Source: Hanleya hanleyi
Lineage: Eukaryota > Mollusca > Polyplacophora > Lepidopleurida > Hanleyidae
NCBI GenBank assembly: GCA_036873755.1
Contig: JAVTVY010008113.1
Coordinates: 62,001 to 126,000, forward strand
Direction of reading: 5' to 3'
DNA length: 64,000 nt
The notes beneath the pieces are model-generated. The model made no database searches. It saw nothing but the letters and a program-made list of their open reading frames with translations, and had not been told where the DNA came from. How positions within the stretch are numbered: position 1 is the stretch's first letter; every line of letters begins with the position of its first letter. Both the position numbers and the translations under genes were made by a program. Of this stretch, positions 1 to 12,387 are shown piece by piece.

Positions 1-926
1 TCTTAGCCTCCACATCGGCTTTCTTGGATGGAATACATTTATTTCGTGCATTTGTTCCTTATTTTCAATGCAACTTTATAATGTAGTGCCGGTGTTCATT
101 TGTTATTCCACCAATTGTCATTAACTCTCACATTCACATATACGATCTGTGATTGGTGATCCGTGATAATGTTCATCAAATACACAGGTGTAGGATCAAA
201 GGATATGGAAATGAAGCCACGAAATATACATGCATTTTCTACATGCATCATCAGTCCCCGTTATTTTGTTTGCGTGATGTAAACATATTTATATTTGATC
301 AGTTTTGAAAGAAAAAATACAGAGGAACGTGAATGGACATAACAATTTTGAGCTAAAAAGGTCAAATGATAATAGAAATCACATCCTAATAAATTAAAGT
401 CTTATCCAGGCCTATGATGGATTTGATATTCAGGCTAAGGTCTCTACAGCGAAGCAAACGAGGTATAGAGGCGAGAATTAAGAAGAAGAAAAAATTGATT
501 GTCAGAAATCTCCAAAGCTAAAAACTACTATGCCACTGCATGCAATTGCTGTTTGTATTTTGGGTTATGTTCCTGCTTCTCTGTCCCGTTTGACCCTTTC
601 ACGCTCATAAACAGCTTGTGTCACTTACATCCCTCTTCTCCTTGTTCTCAATCTCTTTGGGATCTGCTTCAATTGGATTAGCTCTGAACAGCTTTCAATG
701 ACTACAGATAAACTTGCACTTACAGTATGTAAATTTATGTACATTTGATGTTCCCGGCCCCAGTGGGCGTTAAATGCCCTTCTTCATTTCTGATTTATTC
801 AAATCACCCCCAGTGACCTCAAAGCTTTATCCTAACAAAAATTCACGACCGTTCAACCAAAACTGTGACATTGTCTGTAATACAATCCCATGAGCACATT
901 TCAATGACGACAGACTCAATTTTGTT
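1..926. other. Upstream intergenic sequence, no gene seen
   Basis: AT-rich DNA with no convincing open frame on either strand. A stretch at about 262-330 (TTTTGTTTGCGTGATGTAAA followed by a TTTGATCA/GTTTTGAAA segment) recurs at about 4528-4610, so part of this is a low-copy interspersed repeat. Nothing else could be supported. Confidence 0.5.
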
Positions 927-1307
927 TTAAAGGAGTACTTACCTTATTTTTGAGTGTGACGATATTTATCAGCAATAGTATTCCAAAACTCATTATATCA
1001 AACTTATGTTGATAAAATGCGAAGGCGGAAGTGAGTGTATACTCATCTAAAAACGTCACAACGTCATGAAAATGTTTACGAACTTAGAAGCATCGTCGTT
1101 CAACTCAAATCAGTGGACAATTTGCAGAGGACGCTCTTTTAGTTACCGCTCAGCTTCAAATTTTGTCCAGATTAAATCGGGCAAGTCTCAGTTGAAAAAC
1201 TTGGGGAAGAAATTGTTCAGTGGGCGGAGATAATCTAAACCAATTTGCTTTTAGGAATTACCCCCGTAGGATTGGCAGCGCCAGTTTTGCCCTCGAATTA
1301 AAACCAA

Positions 1308-1518
1308 TCTCGAAACCAGAGCTATCCGGTCCTGTCCTCCCTACTAGGCTCTGGGACGGCGCTCAGCAGTACGATCGGTCATTGGATAACACACAACACC
1401 CTAGAATTTAGCAATCTCGAAACCAGAGCTATCCGGTCCTGTCCTCCCTACTATGCTCTGGGAGGGCGCTCGGCAGTACGATCGGTCATTGGATAGAACA
1501 CAAAACCCTAGAATTTAG
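1308..1518. repeat. Two-copy tandem repeat, about 105 bp unit
   Basis: Two adjacent near-identical units each run from AATCTCGAAACCAGAGC to CCCTAGAATTTAG, differing at a few positions (for example GGCTCTGGGACGG versus TGCTCTGGGAGGG). They lie inside the TTAA-flanked element and are followed directly by a second, longer tandem duplication. Confidence 0.85.
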
Positions 1519-2190
1519 AACATAACGAGAGCGTATCTGTGGGGATCAAGCCGACGTCCCGACGTCATGAATGTTACGAGCGCGTCTGAAAGATGACGTA
1601 GCCTACTAGAATTCTTTATGCATTCTTGCGAAACATTTTTTTATTCTGACGTTATGACACTGGCCATGAAAATGACTCATGACTGACGTTCTATAAAGAA
1701 TAGGATATGTTCCAATGGAACCGGAAGGGGCCACGTGAAAGAATTTTTCAATGTATTATGGGACCAATTTTCAGCGACCGTCGTCCCAGGGGTTCGTCGG
1801 AGCGGCCAATTTTCCAGCGGAGAGCGCCCCCTGGTGGCGAGGTTGAGAATTTAGAACATAACGAGAGCGTATCTATGGAGATTAAGCCAACGTCCCGACG
1901 TCATGGATGTTACGAGCGCGTTTGAAAGATGACGTAGCCTACCAGAACTCTTTATGCATTCTTCCGAAACATTTTCTATTCTGACGTCATGACGTTATGA
2001 CACTGGCCATTAAGATGACTCATGACTGACGTTTTATAAGGAATAGGATATGTTCCAATGGAACCGGAAGGGGCCACGTGAAAGAATTTTTCAATGTATT
2101 ATGGGACCCACTTTCAGCGACCGTCGTCCCAGGGGTTCGTCGGAGCGGCCAATTTTCCAGCGGAGAGCGACCCCTGGTGGCGAGGTTGAA
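1519..2190. repeat. Two-copy tandem repeat, about 335 bp unit
   Basis: The segment starting AACATAACGAGAGCGTATCT at 1519 is repeated from about 1854. Both copies end in a block containing GGAACCGGAAGGGGCCACG and GGAGCGGCCAATTTTCC. High identity between copies suggests recent unequal exchange or replication slippage inside the transposon. The parallel open frames starting at 1707 and 2050 are a by-product of the duplication and are not treated as genes. Confidence 0.85.
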
Positions 2191-2589
2191 TTAAAAATCG
2201 GACCCAGAGTAACAATCTCCTGGCTTCGATTGCATATACCTTTCGTCTAAACGGCTGCAGGAATTTGATTTGGAGCTGTTTGTAAAAAGCGGAAAACGGA
2301 TCGAGGCTTGGTGAATGCCAGAGTAATTCAAATGTCCGTATAGTTGGAACGGCCCTGGATAAAGCGTTAGCCGTGACGTTGTCCTGAATTCTGACGTCAT
2401 CAGTCACGTCATCCCACAGGCAACATGGCGGCGCCCACGTCGACCTCAAAGCGGAAACATGGCTCCAAAGATTGTAATAAAAATAATAGGTTATCGCCCT
2501 CAACGACAGTAAAATAGTTGGTTATATTTCTGTTAGAGTCTAACCTTTGTAACAGGAACCTATATAAAATAAGGTAAGTACTCCTTTAA

Positions 2590-4015
2590 AATTCGCTTTC
2601 CCCAACTCCGTGACTATCCTGACAAAGTTCCACAACCTTTTACCAAAACATAGAGCCCCGAATGGGCGTCCGATGCTCTTTTTGAACGTTTTGAACCTGC
2701 ATGTAAGGTTCCCACAATCGATTGATAGAAGGGGCTCTCAGTAATCAAAAATAACCCGTTCATGATGTATGGTATGTCATCTTAGTTGTTGGAAGTAATC
2801 GTGCAGAACTATATATGTACTGGCCAATTTGTTAACTTTGTATTTGCGTGTATGAAGAACATGATATTATAAAATTTATGAAATTGTTTTCAGTCTGAAA
2901 TTGACTGAAAGCATGTTTTGGAACATTTTCGAATAACAGATTTATGAAGATAAAGGACAACCATGCAGAACCAGCTTGATACAGCATACTCGCCGTTCCA
3001 ATATATGTAGTCGCAGATCAAATCTGGTTCTGGTTATCGTTTATCTTCATGTGTTTACAGAGAACAATATGAATTGTTTTCACCTCAGAATCAACTATTT
3101 TGCACGAATGCACTACTTCACAGCCCTGTTACTCGAGAATGATGAAACTCAGTGCCTTGAAATTTTTGCTGAGTATACAATATAATATTGTACCTCATGA
3201 CAATTGAACGATTTCTTGTAGTGGAAGTATTTTATTTTGGTACTCTGTATTGCACCGGACCTGGAGCCATTTACCCATCTAAAGATGGAAGGTCCTGTGT
3301 CAACATGCATGTGCGAACTATATGTTACCGACACTTAACAGACCAGCTAGTATATTTGCCATGCAACAGCGATAAAATTTGAGATTTTTGATAACATTTC
3401 GTAGTTGTTACAACTTTAGAGAAAGATGGTTCCATCTTGTCACAATATGTGTAAATTCAGTGTCTGATTACCCATGGTGACCTAGTCTTTGTAAACCCTT
3501 TGAACAGCACATCTTCGTTCACCAAAGCCAATTTCTACGCTCACGCTTTCGGAACTTCGGAAATATTATATTTCATCAAAAATATAATTATTTCCGACCT
3601 TTTCATATACCACAATGACAGTGGATATCACAAAAATGAGTTCTTTTCGACATACACCGATCTACATACCCCTCCTCTACTGAGGATTCAAATTATAGAT
3701 CTATAGATAAGATATAGTATGGGGTTATTGAACGCAATTTTATGATATCCACTGCCATTGTGGTGTATGAATAGGTGAAAATAATCATATATTTGAAGAA
3801 GAAAAAGTTATTAACAACAACATCGACGAATACATCAAATGCTAACCAAGCCACTGTGCATGTCGGCCATGTCGGCGATGTTTGCGCGAAGGTCGACGTT
3901 TTACGTTTATATGATATCGCGAATGCTAATCATCGACCTTCGCGCAAACATCCTCGTGTTCGGGTTGCGTTGCAACACTGTACTGGTAACATCTATGAAT
4001 ACTCTCTTAAATAAT
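2590..4015. other. Intergenic sequence with two small inverted repeats
   Basis: No gene seen. An imperfect inverted repeat pairs about 3578-3635 with 3740-3797 (core CCACAATGACAGTGGATATC against GATATCCACTGCCATTGTGG). A perfect 20-bp stem pairs 3877-3896 with 3933-3952 around a 36-nt loop (core TTTGCGCGAAGGTCGA). Both look like remnants of short foldback elements. Confidence 0.6.
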
Positions 4016-4200
4016 TAGATTGGAATTAGTGACCAATCTTTTCCGAGTGAAAATCGATCTATTCGATTGAAAATTCCAGTTTATTAGGACCTAATAGATT
4101 GATTTTTCAATCTACTGACAAAGAACAGAATGAATTTAACGTACATTGAAAAATCAATCAAACTGGAATTTTCAATTGATTGGTCACTAATTTCAATCTA
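4016..4200. mobile_element. Short MITE-like inverted-repeat element
   Basis: Imperfect inverted arms run from TAGATTGGAATTAGTGACC at the left to GGTCACTAATTTCAATCTA at the right. The interior also pairs (GAAAATTCCAGTTT against AAACTGGAATTTTC). A further partial arm (GAAATTAGTGACCAATCAATT) lies at about 4231-4255. There is no coding capacity. The size and full-length pairing fit a MITE; the superfamily cannot be named. Confidence 0.65.
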
Positions 4201-4423
4201 GCTATAGTTTATTCATATAAACTAGCTAGAGTGAAATTAGTGACCAATCAATTCAAATAGAGCACAGATATTTGTCTTTTTCGTGCTCTCAACATTTGGG
4301 CTTTACCCAGCTCAAGCGTCGGATGGTATAGCACGTGGTCAAAGTTGGTCAGATTTGACCCTGACTCTGTGTGTATAGGCCTATTGGTTGACCAATCAAT
4401 CATGTAGACTATAGCTATAGGGC

Positions 4424-4479
4424 TACCCTGGACTCCGGTATGTACCCTGGACTCCGGTATGTACCCTGGACTCCGGTAT
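4424..4479. repeat. Three-copy 19-bp minisatellite
   Basis: Three perfect head-to-tail copies of TACCCTGGACTCCGGTATG, the last lacking its final base. No function is suggested by position. Confidence 0.95.
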
Positions 4480-7400
4480 TGTATACTGTTTACATCGTGA
4501 GAATTGTTTGAATTACATGTTTAAGTTGTTTTGTTTGCGTGATGTAAATAGTTGAAAAATAAACAAGATTTGATCATGTTTTGAAAAAACGAATTGAGAG
4601 GCATGATTAATCTAAAGGCAAAACTTTTTATTTTAAATCAATTAACATCACTGAATCATGATCGATATTTAATGTATCAAAATTTCTACAATTCAAAATA
4701 ATTTGACCAGTCCACTCAAACTGATGTATATAGTTACATGATTTATTCGTAACGGATGGCGCATTTTTACTCCTCGCGATTTCAAGCGCAATAGTTTGGA
4801 ATTACTATGCCATCATTCCAAGTCCTCCTTCGTCCATCGGGGTATACCGAGCTGCATTATGGAGGATGAGTTATGCAAGTTCTTAGACAACTTTTCTTCA
4901 TCTGAAATTTTAATATATGCAAGTACACTATTTCAGCTACGTTAGAATCGCTCCAGAGAAGTTTGATTCATTAAACATATTTGCATTATCCACTTAAACC
5001 GGGATGCACTAACTTGCATTGAAGTCTTGAAATTTTACACTGGTTTAGTGTTTACGAAGGTCTCGCCAAGGGGTGTGTTTGTTGAAAAGTGTCGATTTCT
5101 TTCACCGTTACAATCTGTCGCGTGTCAAGTAATGGCATACTCAAAACAAACTATATATCCCAAAGAAGTTTCTGATCACCAAAGCGCGAGCCGGACGGTC
5201 ACACGTGGTAAATTTAGTCGGCTTTGACCCCAACTCTTTTAACCCTTTGTGTTGCAGTTGGTCAGACGCGGTTGGACAATAGTGGGGTCATATCAGCTGT
5301 CTGGCAACTGAACATGAGGACAGAATTTGTAGAAATGGACAAAGGGGGTGCACGAGCGGCTGTGAGTCATCTTGAAAGTGGACATGCAGCGATAACTGCA
5401 GCAGCGCTTTCATGGATTTCGTCCGAATGCATACATGCATTTCTGCAATTCAACATGCTTTCCGCATGCATACCATTGCATATCGAACAGCTGCGCTGCG
5501 TCATCATATTGCATTGTTGTTTAAGCGGACAGCTGCTATATTTTGACACAATTATAATTGTTAGAAACACTATACCTTTCATAATGATAATATAGCAAAC
5601 TGGGATGTGGGGTAATGAAACATCACAGAAACAATACTAATATTTTGCAAAAACCATCAAAATATATAAGTCCCTCAAATATCATAATATACTTTATTTT
5701 CTCTTCTTCATTAAAAACATCTCAATGTGCTTCAGGCCTAAAACATGTACACGTGACGTTCAGATTCAAAGTGTCAATTATTAGTTGGAGCATGGTTGCA
5801 TGGACTTGGACATTTAGATGTCGTTTTGGGGATACGACAGTCCAACGGCCCATATAGACACAAGTTTTAATCTAAATCCAGTGCAGGTCAACTGTGTACT
5901 ACCTGGTATATATATATGCATGAAAACTACAATGCATAGGACAGATCATGCATATACACTCTAAAAAACATTCAGGGATTGTCATTAAAATTTCAGGCCA
6001 TTCATTTTCTGGCATTTCAGTCTGAAATTCAGGACCATTTCCTCAATTTCCCGAAATTCAGGGCTTTTGTCTTTCTGAAATTGAATTGTAGTTGTGGAAT
6101 ATGGAAAATTCCCGTAATTCAGCAAATGTCCCGGAATAATTTTAAGCTTCCCTGGGCAAAAATCAAAAACAAAACAAAAATCATCAAAAACACAGAAATC
6201 GGATTAATTTGAATACACATGTATAACCTCGTGATGAAAAAACATATGCCTTTAATTTATTTATCCAGAACAGTAAATCGCGTGAACCCAGTCGAGCACG
6301 ATGGGGGTTATCTGCGCATCTTTCTTCAGACGGATTTATCAGCTGAACATAGATGTGAAGATTTGTACTTCCTCGATGAAAACAGCGTCTCTTCAAGGAT
6401 AAAAGCAAAAATATGTCTTTTCACCGGTGGTCTTGTCCACGTGAACATGATATAATCAGATCAGCAATAAAGCAGTGAAATGTCATAAAGAAATGACTGT
6501 GCAAAAAACGACTTTCAGATAAACATGCACAACTATATTCAATGACATTCAACAAAACATTTAAACTTTTTATATCGGGATAACGATCGCCCTTGCTTCG
6601 ATTTGTTAGTCTGACTTCGGTGAATGCATATTTTTAAAGATAAGATAAAATGTTTATGTTTTAACAATGGAACATCAGCTCTCGACAGAGCTAGCTATTT
6701 CCATCGACTATTAAGTTTTTAATTTTTAACTTTAAAATGCAGAATTAACATTGAAGTAAGTCCCTGTTATTGTGAATGCTCAAGCAGTATATATATGCAG
6801 CAATATTGTATTTCCTTAACTCTTTCGGACCATGTGTAACATGAAAATTAGTCTAATTTATGCACATAAAATAAGGAAATGTTTAACCAGAAAATAAACA
6901 CATTAAATGAATAAACCTTAATCGATATAACATGCATGTAAGTTAATTAGAAAAATCACGTGAAGTGCACGTGCCAGAGTGTATATATATAATTGATTGT
7001 TTGTCACATGTTTGTTTATTTCACAGAATAATATGTTTTATTTCAAAGTATATATTATACACTAGATCTAGTATTAAATTCCGCCTCGTGATACGGTGTG
7101 GTACCGATAATATTAATCAGAGATGCAACTTCGAGAAACAAAATCTTGAATCACAGTCATTTAAACTTCTTTTCACATTTGCATTTTCAACTGAACGTGC
7201 ACGTGTCAGAACCAAATCGAATTCAGATATCGACATATTTCCCAGCTCTGTTCATCATAATTTATTGCTAGCTCAACTGCCTATACATTCCGCGTAAAGT
7301 TGGTTCATGGTGGAAAATGCCAGGCTTGAAATCAAATCGACTGTGACATTTTCCGCATGTAAGAGCGAGATATATTTAATTAATAACATTATTATTTCAT

Positions 7401-7838
7401 AAATGACATATGTTGGGAACATGCGGCAATGTTGTGTCAAAAAGGCCCCGTATCGAGCATAATATAATCCGCGGTTTTTAGACACCCCCTTGTCAAATGA
7501 CAGGTATTCTAATAAATCTTTCAATCAGAAGAAATAACGGTCCAGAAACATTACATAATGTTACAAACGATACAATAAAAAATTAGCCTTACAACTTCCA
7601 TTCTTTAAAATGGTTTGAATCATTTTTGACAACATATGTTTATCCTTTTCCGGCTGCGCATGGGGTATCTCGAAACCGCTGAGCGAAATGAGGACAAAAA
7701 GCATCTGGGCTCGAGAGTACATTTTGTGCGTTGCAGTGGAAGCAGACGGTGCAGCTGAGAAGCAGACGTGGCAAAGTGGTAACGGTCTGCAGGATCGTCC
7801 CCCATAGAAAAAGAAACAAGAAGTGCTGGATTATTCTG
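4480..7838. other. Upstream region of the CPEB gene, probable 5' UTR at its 3' end
   Basis: No convincing gene, and no clear TATA box or initiator could be assigned. The stretch just before the start codon (about 7640-7838) is less AT-rich and probably contains the 5' UTR. Candidate splice acceptors are the CAG at about 7735 and the CTGCAG at about 7788, so the transcription start may lie further upstream in a non-coding exon. Only transcript data would decide this. Confidence 0.4.
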
Positions 7839-8813
7839 ATGGGGGAGTTCGGATTTGGACTAAACCCGAACATAAGAGCACTTTCTCCTGTAGACTTTGA
7901 TCAGTTGTCCAACAACGAGTCATTATTTTCACCCGAGTTTGATTCACCGCGTACGATGCAAGATGAAATACTGCTCGAGAAACCTGCTGCTGCAAAGCAG
8001 TCGACGCAGCAGCTGTCACCGACCACGAGCAATGGCTCTCCTCATATCATAGAAGATTCCCTATCAAGGAGAGGTAAGGCAGATAATTCTAGTCCAGTGA
8101 ACGAAGAGAAAAAATCAGAACTCTTGGGCTCAGTATCCTCCCCATTGCAGTTAGGGTTATCGGAACCAAACGCCGCAATCATCACATCCTTGGCATCTGC
8201 TCCAGCTAATTTCTGGTCTGCTGCCACCCCCGCGGGGCCTGATGATACGTTTCTACAGGGATTCCAGGCTTTGAACGGAACCGTTACCTTTCAGCATTTT
8301 CCTCCAGCACCTAACACTGTTTTCAACGCCAATTTACCACCACATATGGGAATGAATGTACCACAGCAACAACAACCACCACCACCTCCACAACAGGCGC
8401 CGCGCAGAGCCATCACAGCACATCATAATTTTCCTCAGAATCAGAGACAACAGTCAAACATGATTTTGAACAATTCCAAAACCTATCCAACTTGGAGTAG
8501 TGCCCCTCCCCAACAAACATCATGGACAGGCCCCCAACAGAACCAAGCTACACTCTCCCCCTGGGGAGGGATGCAGCAACAGCACAGAAGATCAGTTCCC
8601 AATATGCAGGGTAATCCCATGGCTTCTTTGAAAAAGAATTATCCTCAGAATCTAAATCATCATCATTCATCCATCATAGCCCCGTCCAAGTTTCGTCGCA
8701 GTACCTCATACCCCGGGCATATTCAACAAGGTACAATCGGTTCCAAACAGTCATTTGAGATTTCTGGTATGGAAGAAATGCACAGTCACAGAGATGGAAT
8801 TCCCTCATTCCAG
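7839..8813 (+). CDS. CPEB: CPEB (CPEB2/3/4, Orb2 class), coding exon 1: disordered N-terminal region
   Basis: This exon encodes residues 1-325 of a 664-residue cytoplasmic polyadenylation element-binding protein, which binds U-rich 3' UTR elements and controls poly(A) tail length and translation. The ATG at 7839 was chosen because the product begins MGEFGFGL, close to the MGDYGFG start of vertebrate CPEB4, followed later by a conserved MQDEIL segment. Kozak context is weak at -3 (C) but has G at +4. The exon is low-complexity and rich in S, P, N and Q. A short Q/P tract near residues 175-188 (four Q, then prolines) is the only polyglutamine, far shorter than in Aplysia CPEB or fly Orb2. LKKNYPQNLN and an SFRR-type segment match conserved CPEB2-4 islands. 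The donor is CAG|GTAAAA at 8814, phase 0. The frame stays open to 9026, but that tail is intron. Confidence 0.93.
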
Positions 8814-10714
8814 GTAAAATTTAGGAGAAATCCTAATAATTCATTATTGATGTTGTTTATTATTAATATTACCCATTTTGAATATTCTAATAATTCACAT
8901 TGTGTGAATGGTGAATGCGAAACGGTCCCTTGGATTTACACAGATGAAGATGAACAAGCCTGTGAAAAAGGTGTCTTAAATAACAAAAGCTATCGGTTCC
9001 ATGCATCTGTAGTATGTATAGTGTAATATAGTTTCAAATATATTTTTTACTTGTATGTTTATTCACTTAACATGTTTTCGTTGTGATTAGTATTCTTATT
9101 GTATTATTCATTTCTGATATGATTTGAGTGGTAATACATATTAAATGTTGTTACCCTGAATGAGCATGCTGCCATGGTAACAGGTTTGTTGGTGAACATG
9201 CTTGCTGCTGAATTTCTGGGCATGGAGGAGCTATTTTTAGAACATCAACATTCATTTCATTGCTGAGATTAGAGGATAGCTGCCTGCTAGGTATTCTTGC
9301 AATGCCCTCCACTGCGTTTTGGAACAGCAGCACTAAGAATGAATTAAGCCCATTCTGTACATCTCAGTTATTGTATTTTTTGGTGTAAACAAATCTCATG
9401 CATAACTTTAATATTAAAATCATATTCATACATGTGCCAGCTTGGTGATTGAATGAACCCATGAATCCTACAAAGATGATTGGGAAACCTCAAACAAGGG
9501 TTATCTTGAGAGGGTTTATCATTTTTATACAGTGTACACAGGGCTAGAAATTACTATCTATTTGCAGGACATGTCCGGCAAAAAATTGTCATGTCCTGTA
9601 GTTTTTTATATAATTTTCATACATTTTAATTGGATACAGGACAATTTTTGCAAATGTCGTGTAAGTGGTTGGGGCCTATTTCAACCCCTGGTACATGTGT
9701 ACAGTATGCATGTTTTTCATCATGATGTGTGTCTGTATTGATTCTAGAAACATGTAACACCAGCGGACCCACACCAGCAATGTAGGAAGAAGGGATTGCC
9801 TTTATAACCAGAAGTGGGCTGATAACTGCTGTGCTGTACATTATTGTGAATTGACTGCTAGTTATAGAGAAATTCGCCAGCTGGTGTATTCGGCATATAC
9901 TTAGCCTCTTTCTCCCTTTGTATCGAGACACCCTGGAGGTCACCAATATAACTCCTGTTATGTTAACAGTTCATTGTGGAACATATTGTACTGTTATTGT
10001 CACCTAGCATGAACATGAATGTCTACAATATGCAGAGCAATTACTGATCACAGGGTGCTATTATTATTATATATTGGCCATAATTCTTGGACAGGTGCTT
10101 GACCATAGCAGTTGTTGGCTGTTATCAGTAAATTTTAACCATGTACATATTGTCTCAGTCCCCTAAATTAGGCCATTCACAATAATATTTGGGTTTTCCA
10201 TAGCCTTACCTACCCATATATTTTGCAGTTGAATAAAATTTTGGGTAGACACCGGGACTAATCCAGACATTTTTTGGGGACAAGGTCGACTACCGGGAAA
10301 CTGCAAAGCTGAAAGTAAACATCCTGCGCAAAACCGATGCACACTGGGCTTAAAACATGCTACATTGTAGCCTGCATGGATTTAGTCAAGTAGCACGATG
10401 CGAGTTAAAAAATTTAGTGTTTCCACCTGCTGTACACCGGAAATAATCAATTACTTCTTTGGTAAATAATAAAAAATAATTCCACTAGAGTGATTTTAAG
10501 TAGTTTTAGTTTAGATTTTGGCCAACATTCAAATTTATTTGACGGTATTTGGGTGCGCTAGTTCGGGTGCCGATTCTGGTATACCGGTATCAAAGCTTAG
10601 TCAGGATTACTCCCCGAGTTTTTCAGCAGTAGCCTATTCCGTGGAATCCTATCAGGTGAAAAATTGACCAAAAAAAAATAAATAATAATAATAAAATCCC
10701 CGCCTGCCCTGGCA

Positions 10715-10840
10715 TATGAGGCGCCGTTTGTGACAATATTGTCAACGACAAATATATAGAGTTAAAACCAAAATATAAAGTCGCCGTTTGTGAAAATATT
10801 GTCAAACACAAATATATAGTTAAAACCTTTGTAAATATAT
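10715..10840. repeat. Subterminal tandem repeats, left arm of foldback
   Basis: Two roughly 65-bp units with the core GCCGTTTGTGA, AATATTGTCAA, ACAAATATATAG and GTTAAAACC. The right arm has three such units, so copy number differs between arms. Such repeats are usual transposase-binding or recombination sites in foldback elements. Confidence 0.85.
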
Positions 10841-11131
10841 ATAAAACGAAATAAATAGGGCCTATATATATAAAGTTATTTTTTTTATATTTTTATAAAT
10901 ATTTTTTTAACATAAATAACGATAGGAAGTTAAGACGTTAAATATAACGTAAATATAAAGTACACGAACAAACTTAAAATTATAGAGTGTACATGTAAAC
11001 CGCAATCGATGTGCGCGCGAGTAATACTGGTTAATCAAAACTGCAACTGAGTTCGGAAGCGAAACTATGACAGCGGTGAAAACCACTCGCATGTCCCAGA
11101 TGTGGCGAATCAAACAATAAGATCACGTACC

Positions 11132-12073
11132 CAGGCTTCGAATTTGACGGCGGCAACGGCGGCAATTGCCATCGGTGCCCCATCAATTTGCCTGCATGCC
11201 TTACAATTTTCCACCAAGTACACGGCCACTAGATGGCCGCCGTGAAGCCTCAAGTGGCCTACGTGATCCTAAGAATAAAGCCAATCCTATTTCCATCATG
11301 TGTTCGCGTGTTCTCTTCCTTTATTCTTTGCTTTGGTAATTTCGTTGGAAAAGCAAAGTCCTTCGGTGATCGGTGGTTTCATATTCAAAACAGCTTTCCC
11401 TCTTCCTGTTACCGTAAACAGCATCGTACAGTTTTACGACATCGGTAATTCGGGAGCCACCTGTATTTGGGTTGATTACACTTCAGCGGATGGTTCCCGG
11501 CAATCCTGATTACTCTCCCCTTGATCAGCCTACAGAAGGCGGGTCGCAATAGTGCTGTCATTGGATTGACAGTTGAAATAAATAATGCGATGCAGTCACA
11601 CGAACATGTTTCTGTGACCAAATCTCGGGAACTGGAGAAAGGGCTTCAAACACGCGGAAGCTAGATGCCTTCTTTCGTATTACTTGATAAGATCTTCTTT
11701 TATAATTTGTAAATTTACCGACAGTAAGTGGATACCTTGTAACAACAACAACAAACTTTTGCTGAAATGTTGTGATATTATAGGTCGAGTTTTGCAAAAT
11801 ATGTGTGGGAATAGTTTGGGGATATAAGTCTAGATAGGGCATATGACTATATGAGGCCCATTAAATAATAACCCAGGCTTGGGGAAATTTCACTTTATTC
11901 ATTTCATGGCAATATCTTCCATTAGACCTGCAAACAAAGTGGCTGCAGTGCCCTTAGTATATTAACAAAATTTGGCCTTGCTGCCTTGTCCATTGGCCCT
12001 GATGCCCCCAAAATCTGGTCTTTATCCAAGGCCAAAGTGGCCTTGCCCTATTTTCCCCCAAATTCAAAGCCTG
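11132..12073. mobile_element. CAGGC-type non-autonomous DNA transposon nested in the foldback left arm
   Basis: The ends are CAGGCTTCGAATTTG (11132) and CAAATTCAAAGCCTG (ending 12073), a 15-bp inverted repeat with one mismatch. The 6-bp direct repeat CGTACC flanks both sides (11126-11131 and 12074-12079). The other arm of the foldback preserves the empty site as one uninterrupted copy near 13967-13985, which proves the insertion. No transposase frame is present. CAG ends with a 6-bp duplication fit a hAT-like subgroup (inference). Confidence 0.92.
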
Positions 12074-12237
12074 CGTACCTGAACATATTTCAGCTCACTG
12101 CCATAATGATTTAGTAAAGGCCTATTCCAATTTTCAACAATTACTGTTATCATTTACAATCGTACTTCAGAGTTATCACATCAATTAGATATAAATACAT
12201 CTACTTATAAATCACCATAAGATATCCTAGCCTGCAG

Positions 12238-12387
12238 TGGATGGGTGACCGGGTGCTGTACTGACTGGGCTGATCAGTGTCCAGAGTAATAGGAACTGTG
12301 GATACTCTCGTGTTCTGGCACATGTAGGCACCGTCTTGATATGACTGAAACAATGTTGAAAACGACGTTAAATTCTACTCACTCACT
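12238..12387 (+). mobile_element. SINE fragment with ACTCACTCACTC tail
   Basis: This 150-bp insertion is flanked by a 12-bp direct repeat CCTAGCCTGCAG (12226-12237 and 12388-12399). The intact right arm of the foldback has the same site with one copy and no insert. It ends in TGTTGAAAACGACGTTAAA followed by an ACTCACTCACTC tail, as does the SINE at about 12980-13302. Its start, TGGATGGGTGACC then GGGTGCTGTA, resembles the 3' half of 5S rRNA with an internal deletion, so a 5S-derived head is possible but unproven. Confidence 0.85.

Larger units (their letters stand above)
931..2585. mobile_element. TTAA-flanked DNA transposon, non-autonomous, with internal tandem repeats
   Basis: The ends are perfect inverted repeats: AGGAGTACTTACCTTATTTT at 931-950 and its reverse complement ending at 2585. 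TTAA lies immediately outside on both sides (927-930 and 2586-2589), as expected for a piggyBac- or Kolobok-type target duplication. No transposase frame is present, so it is a non-autonomous derivative. The interior is two successive tandem duplications, annotated separately. A related 5' end occurs at 17881, also preceded by TTAA, so this is a multi-copy family. Superfamily assignment is an inference from the TTAA target only. Confidence 0.85.

Noticed and set aside
2114..2503. Antisense frame of about 130 codons at the end of the TTAA element
   Set aside because: No recognisable motif. It overlaps tandem duplicated transposon sequence and lacks a homologous frame in the related fragment at 17881.
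7731..7838. Upstream in-frame codons as the CPEB N-terminus
   Set aside because: The frame is open but has no ATG before 7839, and the conserved MG-F/Y-GFG start begins at 7839.
8814..9026. Extension of CPEB exon 1 through an in-frame open tail
   Set aside because: A good donor (CAG|GTAAAA) occurs at 8814 and the product after it loses all CPEB similarity, while exon 2 continues the conserved sequence in phase.
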